Assembly: GCA_023409835.1 (NCBI GenBank)
Contig: JAEYQV010000106.1
Span: forward strand, 1-28,444
Length of the DNA: 28,444 bases
DNA from: Bacillota bacterium
GTDB taxonomy: Bacteria; Bacillota; Clostridia; Lachnospirales; Lachnospiraceae
Reading direction: 5' to 3'
In this document: piece after piece, positions 15,390-23,258 of the stretch
Position numbering within the stretch: the stretch's first letter is position 1
Layout: every line of letters starts with the position of its first letter
Notes under the pieces: model-generated
Databases searched by the model: none
What the model was told of the DNA's origin: nothing
What the model saw: only the letters and a program-made list of their open reading frames with translations
Made by a program: the position numbers and the translations under genes

Positions 15390-15574
15390 GACGTCACCGG
15401 GGCCTTGCACTACAGGTCAATGTTTTTCGGAACCTCCTACATCCGTTCGAAACTGACCGTGGCAGCTATGACAGGATAAAGCCTCCTGTCAATCTGCCAT
15501 CGGACAGTTTCTTTCGGATGGTCGGTTACGAAAAACAGTTTTGACTCTGCAGTGCCAAGGTCCCGGCGACTGTC
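15390..15574. other. 185-nt multi-tier fold-back (candidate structured RNA)
   Basis: Three collinear tiers pair. 15390-15420 pairs with 15541-15574 (28 of 31 bases plus small bulges). 15421-15434 pairs with 15524-15537 (13 of 14). 15435-15465 pairs with 15494-15523, including CATCCG, AAACTG and TGGCAG blocks. The tip is TGACAGG (15469-15475) with CCTGTCA (15485-15491). No T-run follows on either strand and no conventional ORF is credible. It fills most of the gap after asnB. I do not recognise it as SRP RNA, tmRNA, 6S RNA or RNase P RNA, although 6S-like shape is not excluded. Confidence 0.6.
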
Positions 15575-15721
15575 TTTGTAAAGTGATAGGCTTAATTACA
15601 ATCATAACCGGTAGCATTAAATATTTATGTTTACTTCGGATGTTAATTCGTCGATATGAAGAGACTATCATGGGATACAATCAGTCTGTAATATAACATC
15701 TTTGTAATTCACTCTGTTCGT

Positions 15722-15829
15722 TGCCCGCCGTCAGAACGTAAAAAGCTGTCACGGGGGCTTACTGCCATAGGGTCAAAATACCCTATGGAGAAAGTCCTGT
15801 GACAGCTACAAACTCCTTAACGGCGGGCA
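15722..15829 (-). terminator. Three-tier hairpin, including the yajC terminator
   Basis: The outer arms TGCCCGCCGT (15722-15731) and ACGGCGGGCA (15820-15829) are exact complements. Inside, AGCTGTCAC (15744-15752) pairs with GTGACAGCT (15799-15807), and the apical CCATAGGGT (15765-15773) pairs with ACCCTATGG (15780-15788). On the minus strand the middle stem is followed by TTTTTACG, so it terminates yajC; the outer GC-rich arms are not needed for that. The stretch 15575-15721 holds nothing I recognise. Confidence 0.75.
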
Positions 15830-15843
15830 TATCTAGTATCCGA

Positions 15844-16176
15844 TTACGCGTTTTTCTCCGTGTTGGGTTTCTCAATCTCTACGATGGCGTTCTTCTTCAT
15901 CGGGATACGGCAATTCTTGTTGTTACCGAACTCTACAATTACAACCTCATCCATAACATCGATTACAACTCCATAGAAACCGCTTGAGGTCAGTACACTG
16001 TCCCCGGCAGCAATGGTAGTCAGCATTGCCTGCATCTTCTTCTGTTGTTTCTTCTGAGGACGGATCAGCATAAAATACATGATAAGTCCAAGAGCACCAA
16101 TCTGCAGAATCAGTACAAACCATCCTCCTGATGTTGCTGCCGTTTCATTTCCTGTTAAAAGCATAAAGTTATTCAT
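15844..16176 (-). CDS. yajC: Preprotein translocase accessory subunit YajC
   Basis: 110 residues, an accessory membrane protein of the Sec translocase that associates with SecDF. One N-terminal helix (about 21-42, LILQIGALGLIMYFMLI) is followed directly by the family signature RPQKKQQKKM. A small cytoplasmic domain comes next, with GDSVLTSSGFYGVVIDVMDE and VEFGNNKNCRIPMKKNAI. The ATG at 16176 has AGGAGG upstream. It lies 27 bp after tgt, the usual tgt-yajC order, and the two are probably one transcript ending in the hairpin at 15740-15807. secD and secF are not in the window. Confidence 0.93.
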   Translation of the reverse strand: MNNFMLLTGNETAATSGGWFVLILQIGALGLIMYFMLIRPQKKQQKKMQAMLTTIAAGDSVLTSSGFYGVVIDVMDEVVIVEFGNNKNCRIPMKKNAIVEIEKPNTEKNA

Positions 16177-16203
16177 TAATAAACCTCCTAAGTTTTTGTT
16201 TTA

Positions 16204-17337
16204 TTAATCATTGCTCTTTTGAAATCCATCGAGCTTTTGCTTCTTATATTCCTTGTACCGCTTTGCCCTGATTGCCTCCCTGATTTCCTCCATCATGTGG
16301 TTATAGAAATAAAGATTGTGAAGCACAAGCAATCTCATACCGAGCATTTCCTTCGCCTTAAGCAGATGCCGGATATAAGCTCTGCTATAGTGTAAGCAGG
16401 CCGGACATTGACAGCCTTCTTCAATCGGCCGGTCATCCAATTCATACCTTGCATTCATCAGGTTCATTTTACCTTCATTCGTATAAGCATGTCCATGTCT
16501 TCCATTCCGTGAAGGATATACACAGTCGAAGAAATCAACTCCTCGATCCACTGCCTCCAAAATATTAGCAGGAGTTCCAACCCCCATCAGATAGACCGGC
16601 TTGTTAAGGGGGAGGTAAGGGACGGTCTCTTCTATGATTCGATACATCTCACTATGGCTTTCTCCGACCGCAAGTCCACCCAAGGCATAGCCGTCAAGCT
16701 CCAGCTCTGTAATCCTCTTCGCATGCTCAATCCGGATGTCCTCATAGGTGCCTCCCTGATTGATACCAAAGAGCATCTGACTCTTATTGATCGTATCCTC
16801 CAGCTCGTTCAGTCGCTTCATTTCGAGCTGGCAGCGCTTCAGCCACCGGGTCGTCCGATCCACGGAAGCCTGCATATATTCCCTGGTTGCAGGGTGAGGC
16901 GGGCACTCATCGAAGGCCATAGCAATTGTAGAAGCCAGGTTCGACTGGATCTGCATGCTCTCCTCCGGTCCCATGAAGATCTTTCTTCCATCAATATGGG
17001 AGTTGAAGTAAACTCCCTCCTCCTTTATTTTACGTAAGCTTGACAGGGAAAATACCTGGAAGCCGCCGGAGTCTGTCAGAATAGGCTTATCCCATACCAT
17101 GAATTTATGAAGTCCGCCCATTTGTTTTACAATTTTATCACCGGGTCTGACATGCAAATGATAGGTATTCGACAATTCCACCTGTGTTCCGATCGTATTA
17201 AGATCCATCGTGGATACCGCACCCTTGATGGCAGCTACTGTACCGACGTTCATAAATACCGGTGTCTGTATTGTTCCATGTACGGTAATAAACTCTCCAC
17301 TTTTGGCAGCTCCGTCCTGTTCAATTAATCTGTACAT
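16204..17337 (-). CDS. tgt: tRNA-guanine(34) transglycosylase (queuine tRNA-ribosyltransferase)
   Basis: 377 residues. It exchanges guanine 34 in the anticodon of GUN tRNAs for preQ1, a step of queuosine synthesis. Key features are TDSGGFQ with Asp89 as acid/base, GINQGG in the substrate loop, Asp271 in FFDCVYPSRNGRHG as nucleophile, and the zinc site Cys309, Cys311, Cys314 with His340 (HNLYFY). Full family length. The ATG at 17337 has only a weak AGG upstream. It is followed by yajC as in many bacteria, while queA, often adjacent, is not seen. The upstream gap is shared with a divergent GGDEF-EAL gene. Confidence 0.95.
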   Translation of the reverse strand: MYRLIEQDGAAKSGEFITVHGTIQTPVFMNVGTVAAIKGAVSTMDLNTIGTQVELSNTYHLHVRPGDKIVKQMGGLHKFMVWDKPILTDSGGFQVFSLSSLRKIKEEGVYFNSHIDGRKIFMGPEESMQIQSNLASTIAMAFDECPPHPATREYMQASVDRTTRWLKRCQLEMKRLNELEDTINKSQMLFGINQGGTYEDIRIEHAKRITELELDGYALGGLAVGESHSEMYRIIEETVPYLPLNKPVYLMGVGTPANILEAVDRGVDFFDCVYPSRNGRHGHAYTNEGKMNLMNARYELDDRPIEEGCQCPACLHYSRAYIRHLLKAKEMLGMRLLVLHNLYFYNHMMEEIREAIRAKRYKEYKKQKLDGFQKSND

Positions 17338-17408
17338 TCATTCAGCCTGCTTTCTTAATGTTCATCTCCTTGTTTCAAAACATATCCTTTTTCTTATATT
17401 ATCACCGA

Positions 17409-17419
17409 ATGCCAAAATA
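17409..17419 (-). promoter_or_regulatory. ATGCCAAAATA site on the tgt side of the divergent promoter region
   Basis: ATGCCAAAATA here is the exact reverse complement of TATTTTGGCAT at 17544-17554. Each copy reads TATTTTGGCAT along its own downstream gene, one toward tgt and one toward the GGDEF-EAL gene. It is possibly a shared regulator site; an 11-bp match within 150 bp of AT-rich DNA is suggestive only. Confidence 0.3.
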
Positions 17420-17537
17420 GTAGCACTACAAGTATACCCTTAAAATCCTTTATTTTCAACTAAAAATTCAATGAAATGGAGGAACTGGCAGCACAAGTAA
17501 ATTATTGTAATTTTAAATCGCTATGATCAGAAATTTA

Positions 17538-17566
17538 TTGCATTATTTTGGCATAATTGGTAGAAT
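17538..17566 (+). promoter_or_regulatory. Predicted promoter of the GGDEF-EAL gene
   Basis: -35 TTGCAT (17538-17543), 17-bp spacer, -10 TAGAAT (17561-17566). The spacer contains TATTTTGGCAT (17544-17554), one of the two inverted sites in this divergent gap, so a protein bound there would occlude RNA polymerase. Confidence 0.6.
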
Positions 17567-17618
17567 GTCATTAGTGTGTTTCTATATCACCTATAACTGA
17601 GACTGGGGGGTTGCGGTT

Positions 17619-20084
17619 ATGTCCATCAAGAAGTCTTTGCGTATTCTATTGATAATATCATCCATCATACCGGTAGTGATCGTGTCCATCGTTGCCCATG
17701 GACTCATTACGCACAGACTGATTGATGTCCAGACCGATAGTCTGAAGAAGATCGCCGAGACTAATCGGAATGGTCTCGAAGCCATGATTGAAACCCAGCG
17801 CACAGAGCTTTCCTTATTATCGATCCAGGAGGAACTTCAGGGATTGGCAAAGCTCAGTAATCAATCCGGCCCGGTCTCCGCACAATCCGCAAACACTTTA
17901 TTAAAGAAACGTCAAAGCAGCTATAATTCCTGTGAGATGATCACCTTATATAGTGCTGATAAGAAGGTAATTGCCTGCTCCGAACCGTCCAATATCGGCA
18001 AGGATGCCAGCACCGACCTGACCCTCTCTTACCTGTACGCAACGAAAAAGTTTGCTGTAGGAGTAAACGGCGTTCAACAATATCAGAAGGGCGATCATAC
18101 GGTCTGCTCCATCGAACTGGGGACTCCCGTCTTCGATTCCGGCTCCAATTCCGAAAGTATCATCGGTTATATTGTAAGTACCTTAAGCTTATCCTATTTT
18201 AACGAATTTCTTGACTCCGTCTCCATAGGGACGACGGGCTATTGTATCCTGCTGGATAGGGATGGCTATATTCTCTATCACCCTGACAGGACACTGGTTG
18301 GAACCAAAATTAACGTAGAACGGGTTGCTGATTTGATCAGCCGCTATAATAAAGGGCAGATTGCTACCAGCGGGACCTTTGAATATTATTATAAGGATAA
18401 GGACCTTGCAAATGGTTATTGTATTATTCCCAATTTAGACTGGGTATTAGTTGTAAAGCAGGATCTTTCCGAGCTTCAATCGGTTACCAGTATTATTCTG
18501 ACGCTTCTGATTTTTATCTGTGCCATCCTGCTAATTATCATTGTGATATTCGCCCATTCTCTGACGAAGAGAATCACCGCACCGATTATCGCCTTGAGGG
18601 ATGCAATGCGTATTGCTTCGGACGGTGACCTAAATGTCCAATCCAATATCAAAAGTAACAATGAGCTCGGTGAACTATCCAAAAATTTTAATAAAATGCT
18701 TCATATCATAAAAACCAATTATGAGGATTTGGCTTCCATGCATGAGGAGCTGTTGTCCAACGAAGAACAGCTCAGAACGAATTACGATCATATCGAATAT
18801 CTGGCTTATCATGACACCTTGACAAATCTACCGAACAAACTGGCATTTCTGGATTATGTCAATGCCGCCCTGGTGTCCTCTCCTTCCGCCAGGAAATCAC
18901 ACGCTGTATACTTTGTGGATCTGGATAATTTCAAAACCGTAAATGATACGCTGGGGCATGAATACGGAGATACCCTTCTGATTAGAACCGCTCAGATCTT
19001 ATCCACAATCATAGGAGAAAACGGAATGCTGGCCAGAGCCGGGGGAGATGAATTCCTGATTTTCAAGGAAGGAATCGCCTCTCAGGAAGAAGCAGTTGAC
19101 TTTGCCGCCGGAATGATAGAACGCTTCCGTAATCCTCTGGACTTAAACGGAGAGATTGTTTATGTTTCCATGAGTATCGGAATAGCGGTATATCCGCAGA
19201 ATGGCCTTTCACCGAACGCATTAATTAAAAATGCTGATATCGCTATGTATAAGTCTAAGGACACCGGTAAAAATAAGTTTACCATGTTTGATGCAAAAAT
19301 GGAGGATGAGCTGAATCGAAATACCATGATTATTGAGGTACTCCGTAATGCCATTGATAACCGGGATGTTTATATCCAGTATCAGCCGTTGTTTGAACTT
19401 GAGACGAATACCGTAGCCGGATTTGAAGCATTGATGAGGATCCGCAGTGATCGGCTCGGTTCCCTGACTCCGGAGGAATTCATTCCGATTGCAGAGGAAA
19501 GCGGTCTGATTACAGAATTGAGCTCTTGGCTTCTCAGAGAAGCCTGTATCTTCAATAAACGCCTAATTGACAGCGGTATCAGTCCCAGACCGGTATCTGT
19601 TAATATATCCTCCGTGCAAATCAATCGACCCGGCTTTACAACAATGCTTTCGGACATTTTGACGGAAACACAGCTTCCACCGGAATATCTGGAGCTGGAG
19701 ATTACAGAAAGTACACTGGTTTCTTCCATTATGGACGCTACTACCCTATTGACCTCACTTCAGGAGATCGGTGTCGGTATCTCCCTGGATGACTTCGGTA
19801 CCGGTTATTCCTCCTTGAATTACCTGACAAAGCTACCCATTAATATCTTAAAGATAGATAAGTCCTTCATCGATAATATCTGTATCAATGAAAAGGATTC
19901 CAGCATCGCCAAATCCATCATCCAGCTGGCTCACAGCCTTAACATCCAGGTCGTAGCCGAGGGTGTAGAACACGAGAATCAGTTGGCCCTGTTAAAAGCA
20001 CAGCATTGCGATATCGTTCAAGGCTTCATATTTAGCGGCCCGCTCCACCCCACTGAACTTGTCGATTTAATCCGAAAGGATTAA
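17619..20084 (+). CDS. Membrane-bound GGDEF-EAL cyclic di-GMP protein with extracellular dCache-type sensor
   Basis: 821 residues. Helix 1 (about 7-29), an extracellular Cache-like sensor (about 35-285, with GTTGYCILLDRDGYILYHPD), helix 2 (about 290-315), HAMP (about 316-368), a coiled segment, GGDEF domain (about 390-555) and EAL domain (about 575-821). GGDEF at 474-478 is intact. No RxxD inhibitory site stands five residues before it (the local sequence is GENGMLARAGGDEF). The EAL half keeps EAL near 603, SVNIS, LEITES, DDFGTG, LKIDKSFI, AEGVE and VQGF, so phosphodiesterase activity is expected; the cyclase domain may be active or act as a GTP-sensing regulator. It likely tunes c-di-GMP for motility or surface life. 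A link to the exopolysaccharide cluster is not shown. Confidence 0.92.
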   Translation: MSIKKSLRILLIISSIIPVVIVSIVAHGLITHRLIDVQTDSLKKIAETNRNGLEAMIETQRTELSLLSIQEELQGLAKLSNQSGPVSAQSANTLLKKRQSSYNSCEMITLYSADKKVIACSEPSNIGKDASTDLTLSYLYATKKFAVGVNGVQQYQKGDHTVCSIELGTPVFDSGSNSESIIGYIVSTLSLSYFNEFLDSVSIGTTGYCILLDRDGYILYHPDRTLVGTKINVERVADLISRYNKGQIATSGTFEYYYKDKDLANGYCIIPNLDWVLVVKQDLSELQSVTSIILTLLIFICAILLIIIVIFAHSLTKRITAPIIALRDAMRIASDGDLNVQSNIKSNNELGELSKNFNKMLHIIKTNYEDLASMHEELLSNEEQLRTNYDHIEYLAYHDTLTNLPNKLAFLDYVNAALVSSPSARKSHAVYFVDLDNFKTVNDTLGHEYGDTLLIRTAQILSTIIGENGMLARAGGDEFLIFKEGIASQEEAVDFAAGMIERFRNPLDLNGEIVYVSMSIGIAVYPQNGLSPNALIKNADIAMYKSKDTGKNKFTMFDAKMEDELNRNTMIIEVLRNAIDNRDVYIQYQPLFELETNTVAGFEALMRIRSDRLGSLTPEEFIPIAEESGLITELSSWLLREACIFNKRLIDSGISPRPVSVNISSVQINRPGFTTMLSDILTETQLPPEYLELEITESTLVSSIMDATTLLTSLQEIGVGISLDDFGTGYSSLNYLTKLPINILKIDKSFIDNICINEKDSSIAKSIIQLAHSLNIQVVAEGVEHENQLALLKAQHCDIVQGFIFSGPLHPTELVDLIRKD

Positions 20085-20192
20085 GCCATAGGGGAAACAG
20101 ACTCGTAATTGCTTGGGAGATGATTCGATTATTCAAGCAGTATATACAGATCGTCGAACGAAGGTTGCCTTTCTATTATATGATACCCAGTT

Positions 20193-20230
20193 GGAAACAA
20201 CGCCTGCAAGTGCGTTGTTTCCATTTTTAT
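20193..20230 (+). terminator. Terminator of the GGDEF-EAL gene
   Basis: GGAAACAACGC (20193-20203) pairs perfectly with GCGTTGTTTCC (20212-20222), followed by ATTTTTATT. It stands 110 bp after the stop. A weaker hairpin (GCTTG with CAAGC, about 20110-20140) lies in between. Confidence 0.9.
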
Positions 20231-20262
20231 TCATGAAAAGGTTGGCTGCTTACATTAACCTA

Positions 20263-20303
20263 TTTACATTTTGCATTATTTGCATTATAATTAATAATGC
20301 AAA
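20263..20303 (+). promoter_or_regulatory. Promoter and overlapping inverted-repeat operator of the gntR operon
   Basis: -35 TTTACA (20263-20268), 17-bp spacer and perfect -10 TATAAT (20286-20291). An exact 11-bp inverted repeat, TTTGCATTATT (20270-20280) and AATAATGCAAA (20293-20303), with a 12-bp centre, straddles the -10. A third half-site TTGCATTAT lies inside. This is a natural operator for the YtrA-type regulator encoded just downstream, suggesting autorepression. Confidence 0.7.
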
Positions 20304-20320
20304 CGAAAGGAGGATATTCC

Positions 20321-20692
20321 ATGCTTATGACGTTCGATTTCAACAGTAGTATTCCTCTCTATCTACAGCTTCGGAATCAAGTGGTAATCTCAATTGCAGA
20401 AGGAAGATTACTTCCGGGAGACCGACTGCCCACAATCCGGGCGTTGGCGGATGAAAGTGGCATCAATATGATGACAGTAAGCAAGGCTTATCAGCTATTG
20501 AAGCAAGAGGGCTATATCAATACGGATCGTCGAAGTGGTGCGATCATTTCCCCACGCCAGGCGGAGCTTACCATACCAAAGGAAATCATAGACTCACTAC
20601 GGCTTACCATCTCGGAGCTTCGATTAGCCGGTATGAATCAAGAGGATGTATTAAATTTATGCAAAAAACTTTATAAGGAGGGATTAAAGTGA
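20321..20692 (+). CDS. GntR family transcriptional regulator, YtrA subfamily
   Basis: 123 residues from the ATG at 20321, which has AAAGGAGG 7 nt upstream; an in-frame ATG at 20297 overlaps the operator and lacks a site. The winged helix-turn-helix runs through IPLYLQLRNQVVISIAEGRLLPGDRLPTIRALADESGINMMTVSKAYQLL, split here only by convention, and the wing is GYINTDRRSGAII. The short C-terminal tail, without a large effector domain, is typical of YtrA types, which usually control neighbouring membrane or ABC genes. The stop overlaps the GTG of the next gene (GTGA), so the two are translationally coupled. Confidence 0.88.
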   Translation: MLMTFDFNSSIPLYLQLRNQVVISIAEGRLLPGDRLPTIRALADESGINMMTVSKAYQLLKQEGYINTDRRSGAIISPRQAELTIPKEIIDSLRLTISELRLAGMNQEDVLNLCKKLYKEGLK

Positions 20693-22038
20693 TTCTATCG
20701 ATCATTCTGTGGGCTAGTATCATTTGGCTTTCGCCGATTCTCTATTATATGCTCGTAAATGAGTCTAAATTTAAGAAAAACATCGTGGTGGGCGTTACAT
20801 TACCCTATGAGGCTCATGATGACGAGCAGGTGATATCAGCGCTGGACCATTTTAAAAAAAGACTGAAATGGATCTGTATCGCACTTGTAGTTGTTGCAGT
20901 TCCATGCTTTTTCATTAGAAAATTCAGTATTATGATTACTATATGGTGTCTTTGGGTTGATCTCTGCATCGTGTTGCCCTATGTCCCCTATGTAATATGC
21001 AACAGTTCCCTTAAGAAGCTGAAAGCCAGCAGAGGCTGGAAGCATAATGAAAACAAACTCCTCCGGGTGGATACCACCGTGCTTCCTTCCGATCAGTGGT
21101 TATCCCCATGGTTTTTTCTTCCCACTGTCGCTTTAAGCTTACTGCCTTTACTTTGGGATAAAACCTTCTGGATATTGTATGCTACTTATACGATAACTAC
21201 GGTACTTTTTTGGTTTTGCTATCGTTACCTTTACCGGAACAAATCGGAGACAATCGATGAGAATGCAGACTTGTCCCGAGTCTTAACTCAGGTACGACGT
21301 CACAATTGGGGTAAAATGTGGCTCATCTGCGCCTATAGCTTTGCCGCTATCAGTCTATTCACATACTTAACCCGCTATTCACCGATATGGAGTATTATTG
21401 CAATCATCGCTATTACCTTTGTAATCACCACAGCAGCCATCAAGATTGAGTTTAACACGAGAAAAATTCAGGAGCGATTAACAGCAGATAGCGGTAAAGC
21501 CTGGTATGTTGACGATGATGATAAGTGGATCGGCGGGGTAATATACTACAATCCACACGATAGCCACCTTATGATAAACAGCCGTGTCGGAACCAATTCC
21601 ACTCTTAATCTTGCCAAGACCTCAGGAAAAATAATCATGGGATTTACTCTGCTGCTTCTCCTAGCTATGCCATTTACAGGTACATTGATCTCCAGTGTCG
21701 GTTCACAACCGATTGGCCTTGAGCTTTTAGAAAACGCGGTTGTTTCCACCCATGGCCGTACGGAGTATACGATACCCTATGAGGATATCGCTGATATACA
21801 GCTGCTTGAGGAATTGCCTAAGAATATGGTACGTACCTTCGGTACGGGCATGGAAAACCTGTTGAAGGGCAATTTCACCGCCAGTGAGATTGGCAGTATG
21901 AAGGTCTGCCTTGATCCCAAGGATGCACCTTTTCTATTCATAACAACCAATACAGGACATCATTACTTGTTTGGCACGCGAGACTCCGAGCTAAACCGGC
22001 AGATTTATCATCAATTGACTACCATCAGTCGGGAATGA
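20689..22038 (+). CDS. Multi-pass membrane protein, DUF1648/DUF5808-like with a PH-like C-terminus
   Basis: 449 residues starting with GTG at 20689 inside the gntR stop codon, with GGAGG 10 nt upstream. Predicted helices lie at about 1-20, 62-80, 84-105, 140-158, 165-185, 207-228, 230-250 and 307-328. After the first helix comes VVGVTLPYEAHDDEQVISALDHFKK-type sequence, as in the N-terminal domain of DUF1648/DUF5808 membrane proteins. The last 110 residues (from about RTEYTIPYEDIADIQL) look like a bacterial PH-like domain. This regulator-plus-membrane-protein pairing recurs in Firmicutes and is often tied to envelope stress or peptide antibiotics, but the function here is unknown. Confidence 0.8.
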   Translation: MILSIILWASIIWLSPILYYMLVNESKFKKNIVVGVTLPYEAHDDEQVISALDHFKKRLKWICIALVVVAVPCFFIRKFSIMITIWCLWVDLCIVLPYVPYVICNSSLKKLKASRGWKHNENKLLRVDTTVLPSDQWLSPWFFLPTVALSLLPLLWDKTFWILYATYTITTVLFWFCYRYLYRNKSETIDENADLSRVLTQVRRHNWGKMWLICAYSFAAISLFTYLTRYSPIWSIIAIIAITFVITTAAIKIEFNTRKIQERLTADSGKAWYVDDDDKWIGGVIYYNPHDSHLMINSRVGTNSTLNLAKTSGKIIMGFTLLLLLAMPFTGTLISSVGSQPIGLELLENAVVSTHGRTEYTIPYEDIADIQLLEELPKNMVRTFGTGMENLLKGNFTASEIGSMKVCLDPKDAPFLFITTNTGHHYLFGTRDSELNRQIYHQLTTISRE

Positions 22039-22097
22039 CCCCCGACTGCTCTTCTTCCCTAGTTAATCTATGGATGGGCTATATAGCTATAGCCTAA

Positions 22098-22129
22098 TAA
22101 CCGATATATCTGTCTGTGGCAGCCAACCG
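22098..22129. repeat. 32-nt hairpin motif, copy 2
   Basis: It matches 5510-5541 at 27 of 32 positions. The hairpin is CTGTC-TGT-GGCAG, where copy 1 has CTGCC, so a C-G pair becomes a U.G pair and the stem is kept. Flanking AACCG direct repeats are also kept. It lies just beyond the aldolase terminator on the minus strand, as copy 1 lies beyond the oppF terminator. Confidence 0.6.
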
Positions 22130-22135
22130 CTAATT

Positions 22136-22266
22136 AAAAAGGGGGTAGTGTCATCGTTGTCCACGGAGAGGTTTCCTGCGAAAGCATAGGCAAAGTGTTC
22201 TATGAGTTAAGGAACACGTAACCTAATGCAGGAATTCATTCTCCGGGATAAGGATGATACTACCCC
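22136..22266 (-). terminator. Long fold-back terminator of the aldolase gene
   Basis: GGGGTAGTGTCATC (22142-22155) pairs with GATGATACTACCCC (22253-22266), with one G.U. Further in, CGGAGA pairs with TCTCCG, TTCCTGC with GCAGGAA, and GTGTTC with GAACAC at the tip. On the minus strand the stem is followed by TTTTTAATTAG (complement of 22130-22140). The 125-nt stem is far longer than needed for termination. Confidence 0.7.
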
Positions 22267-22319
22267 GATTCATATAATGTAACTTATGCAAGCCCTCTTA
22301 AGTGAAAGGGATCTTTCAA

Positions 22320-23258
22320 TTACTTCGCAGCACCTGAACAGCCAAGCACTTCAGTAATCTTATGCTTAACAAGAGCCTTTACGAAATCTCTGCCCGGAGC
22401 AAGGTATTGTCTGGGATCGAAGTGGCTCGGGTTATTCATGATATGCTCTCTTACCCCTGCAGTAAATGCAAGTCTTAAATCAGAGTCAATGTTAATCTTA
22501 CATACAGCCATCTTCGCTGCCTGTCTTAACATATCCTCGGGAATACCGATCGCATCGTCCAACTTACCGCCGTTGTTACGGATAATATTAACATAATCCT
22601 GGGAAACAGAGGAGGCGCCGTGTAAAACGATCGGGAAATTAGGCAGTCTCTTACCTACTTCCTCGAGAATGTCAAAACGAAGCTGAGGTTTCTGGCCGGG
22701 CTTGAATTTGAATGCACCATGGCTGGTTCCGATTGCAATCGCCAGGGAGTCAACACCGGTACGGGTTACGAATTCTTCTACTTCTTCCGGTCTGGTGTAA
22801 GAAGCGTCTGCAGCAGACACATTAACATCATCCTCAACACCTGCCAACTTACCTAATTCGCCTTCTACCACGCAACCATGAGCATGAGCGTATTCTACTA
22901 CCTTCTTGGTTAACGCTATATTATCTTCAAAGCTGTGCTTGGAGCCATCAATCATAACGGAGGTAAAGCCACCGTCGATACAGGATTTACAGATTTCAAA
23001 ATCCTCGCCGTGATCAAGGTGAAGTGCAATAGGAAGATCTGTATCTAACAGAGCAGCTTCAACTAACTTTACAAGATAATTATGCTTCGCATATTTTCTG
23101 GCACCTGCAGAAACCTGTAGGATAACCGGAGCGTTCTCTTCCTTTGCTGCTTCCGTGATTCCCTGAACGATTTCCATATTGTTTACGTTAAAAGCACCAA
23201 TCGCATAGCCACCTGCATATGCCTTCTGAAACATTTCTTTTGTTGTTACTAATGCCAT
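22320..23258 (-). CDS. fba: Class II fructose-1,6-bisphosphate aldolase
   Basis: 312 residues. It is a zinc-dependent aldolase that splits fructose 1,6-bisphosphate into dihydroxyacetone phosphate and glyceraldehyde 3-phosphate in glycolysis. HLDHGEDFE supplies Asp82 and zinc ligand His83; Glu134 (EGELG), His180 (GTSHGAFK) and His213 (VLHGASS) complete the metal and substrate site. NIDSD binds phosphate. Length matches the Gram-positive FbaA group. The ATG has AAAGGA upstream. It is a single-gene transcript with a promoter at 23388-23415 and a long terminator at 22136-22266. Confidence 0.96.
   Translation of the reverse strand: MALVTTKEMFQKAYAGGYAIGAFNVNNMEIVQGITEAAKEENAPVILQVSAGARKYAKHNYLVKLVEAALLDTDLPIALHLDHGEDFEICKSCIDGGFTSVMIDGSKHSFEDNIALTKKVVEYAHAHGCVVEGELGKLAGVEDDVNVSAADASYTRPEEVEEFVTRTGVDSLAIAIGTSHGAFKFKPGQKPQLRFDILEEVGKRLPNFPIVLHGASSVSQDYVNIIRNNGGKLDDAIGIPEDMLRQAAKMAVCKINIDSDLRLAFTAGVREHIMNNPSHFDPRQYLAPGRDFVKALVKHKITEVLGCSGAAK

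Noticed and set aside
15390..15574. SRP RNA, tmRNA or RNase P RNA
   Set aside because: None of the conserved core sequences (for example GGTCAGGTCCGGAAGG-type SRP loop or the tmRNA GGGGA...GGATTCGAC ends) is visible; a 6S-like fold cannot be excluded without folding.
20113..20349. Plus-strand open frame of 78 codons between the GGDEF-EAL gene and gntR
   Set aside because: It contains a perfect terminator and the gntR promoter/operator and has no ribosome binding site.
5510..22129. Insertion sequence or MITE defined by the two 32-nt repeats
   Set aside because: Only 32 nt are shared, no terminal inverted repeats or target duplications flank them, and no transposase is present.
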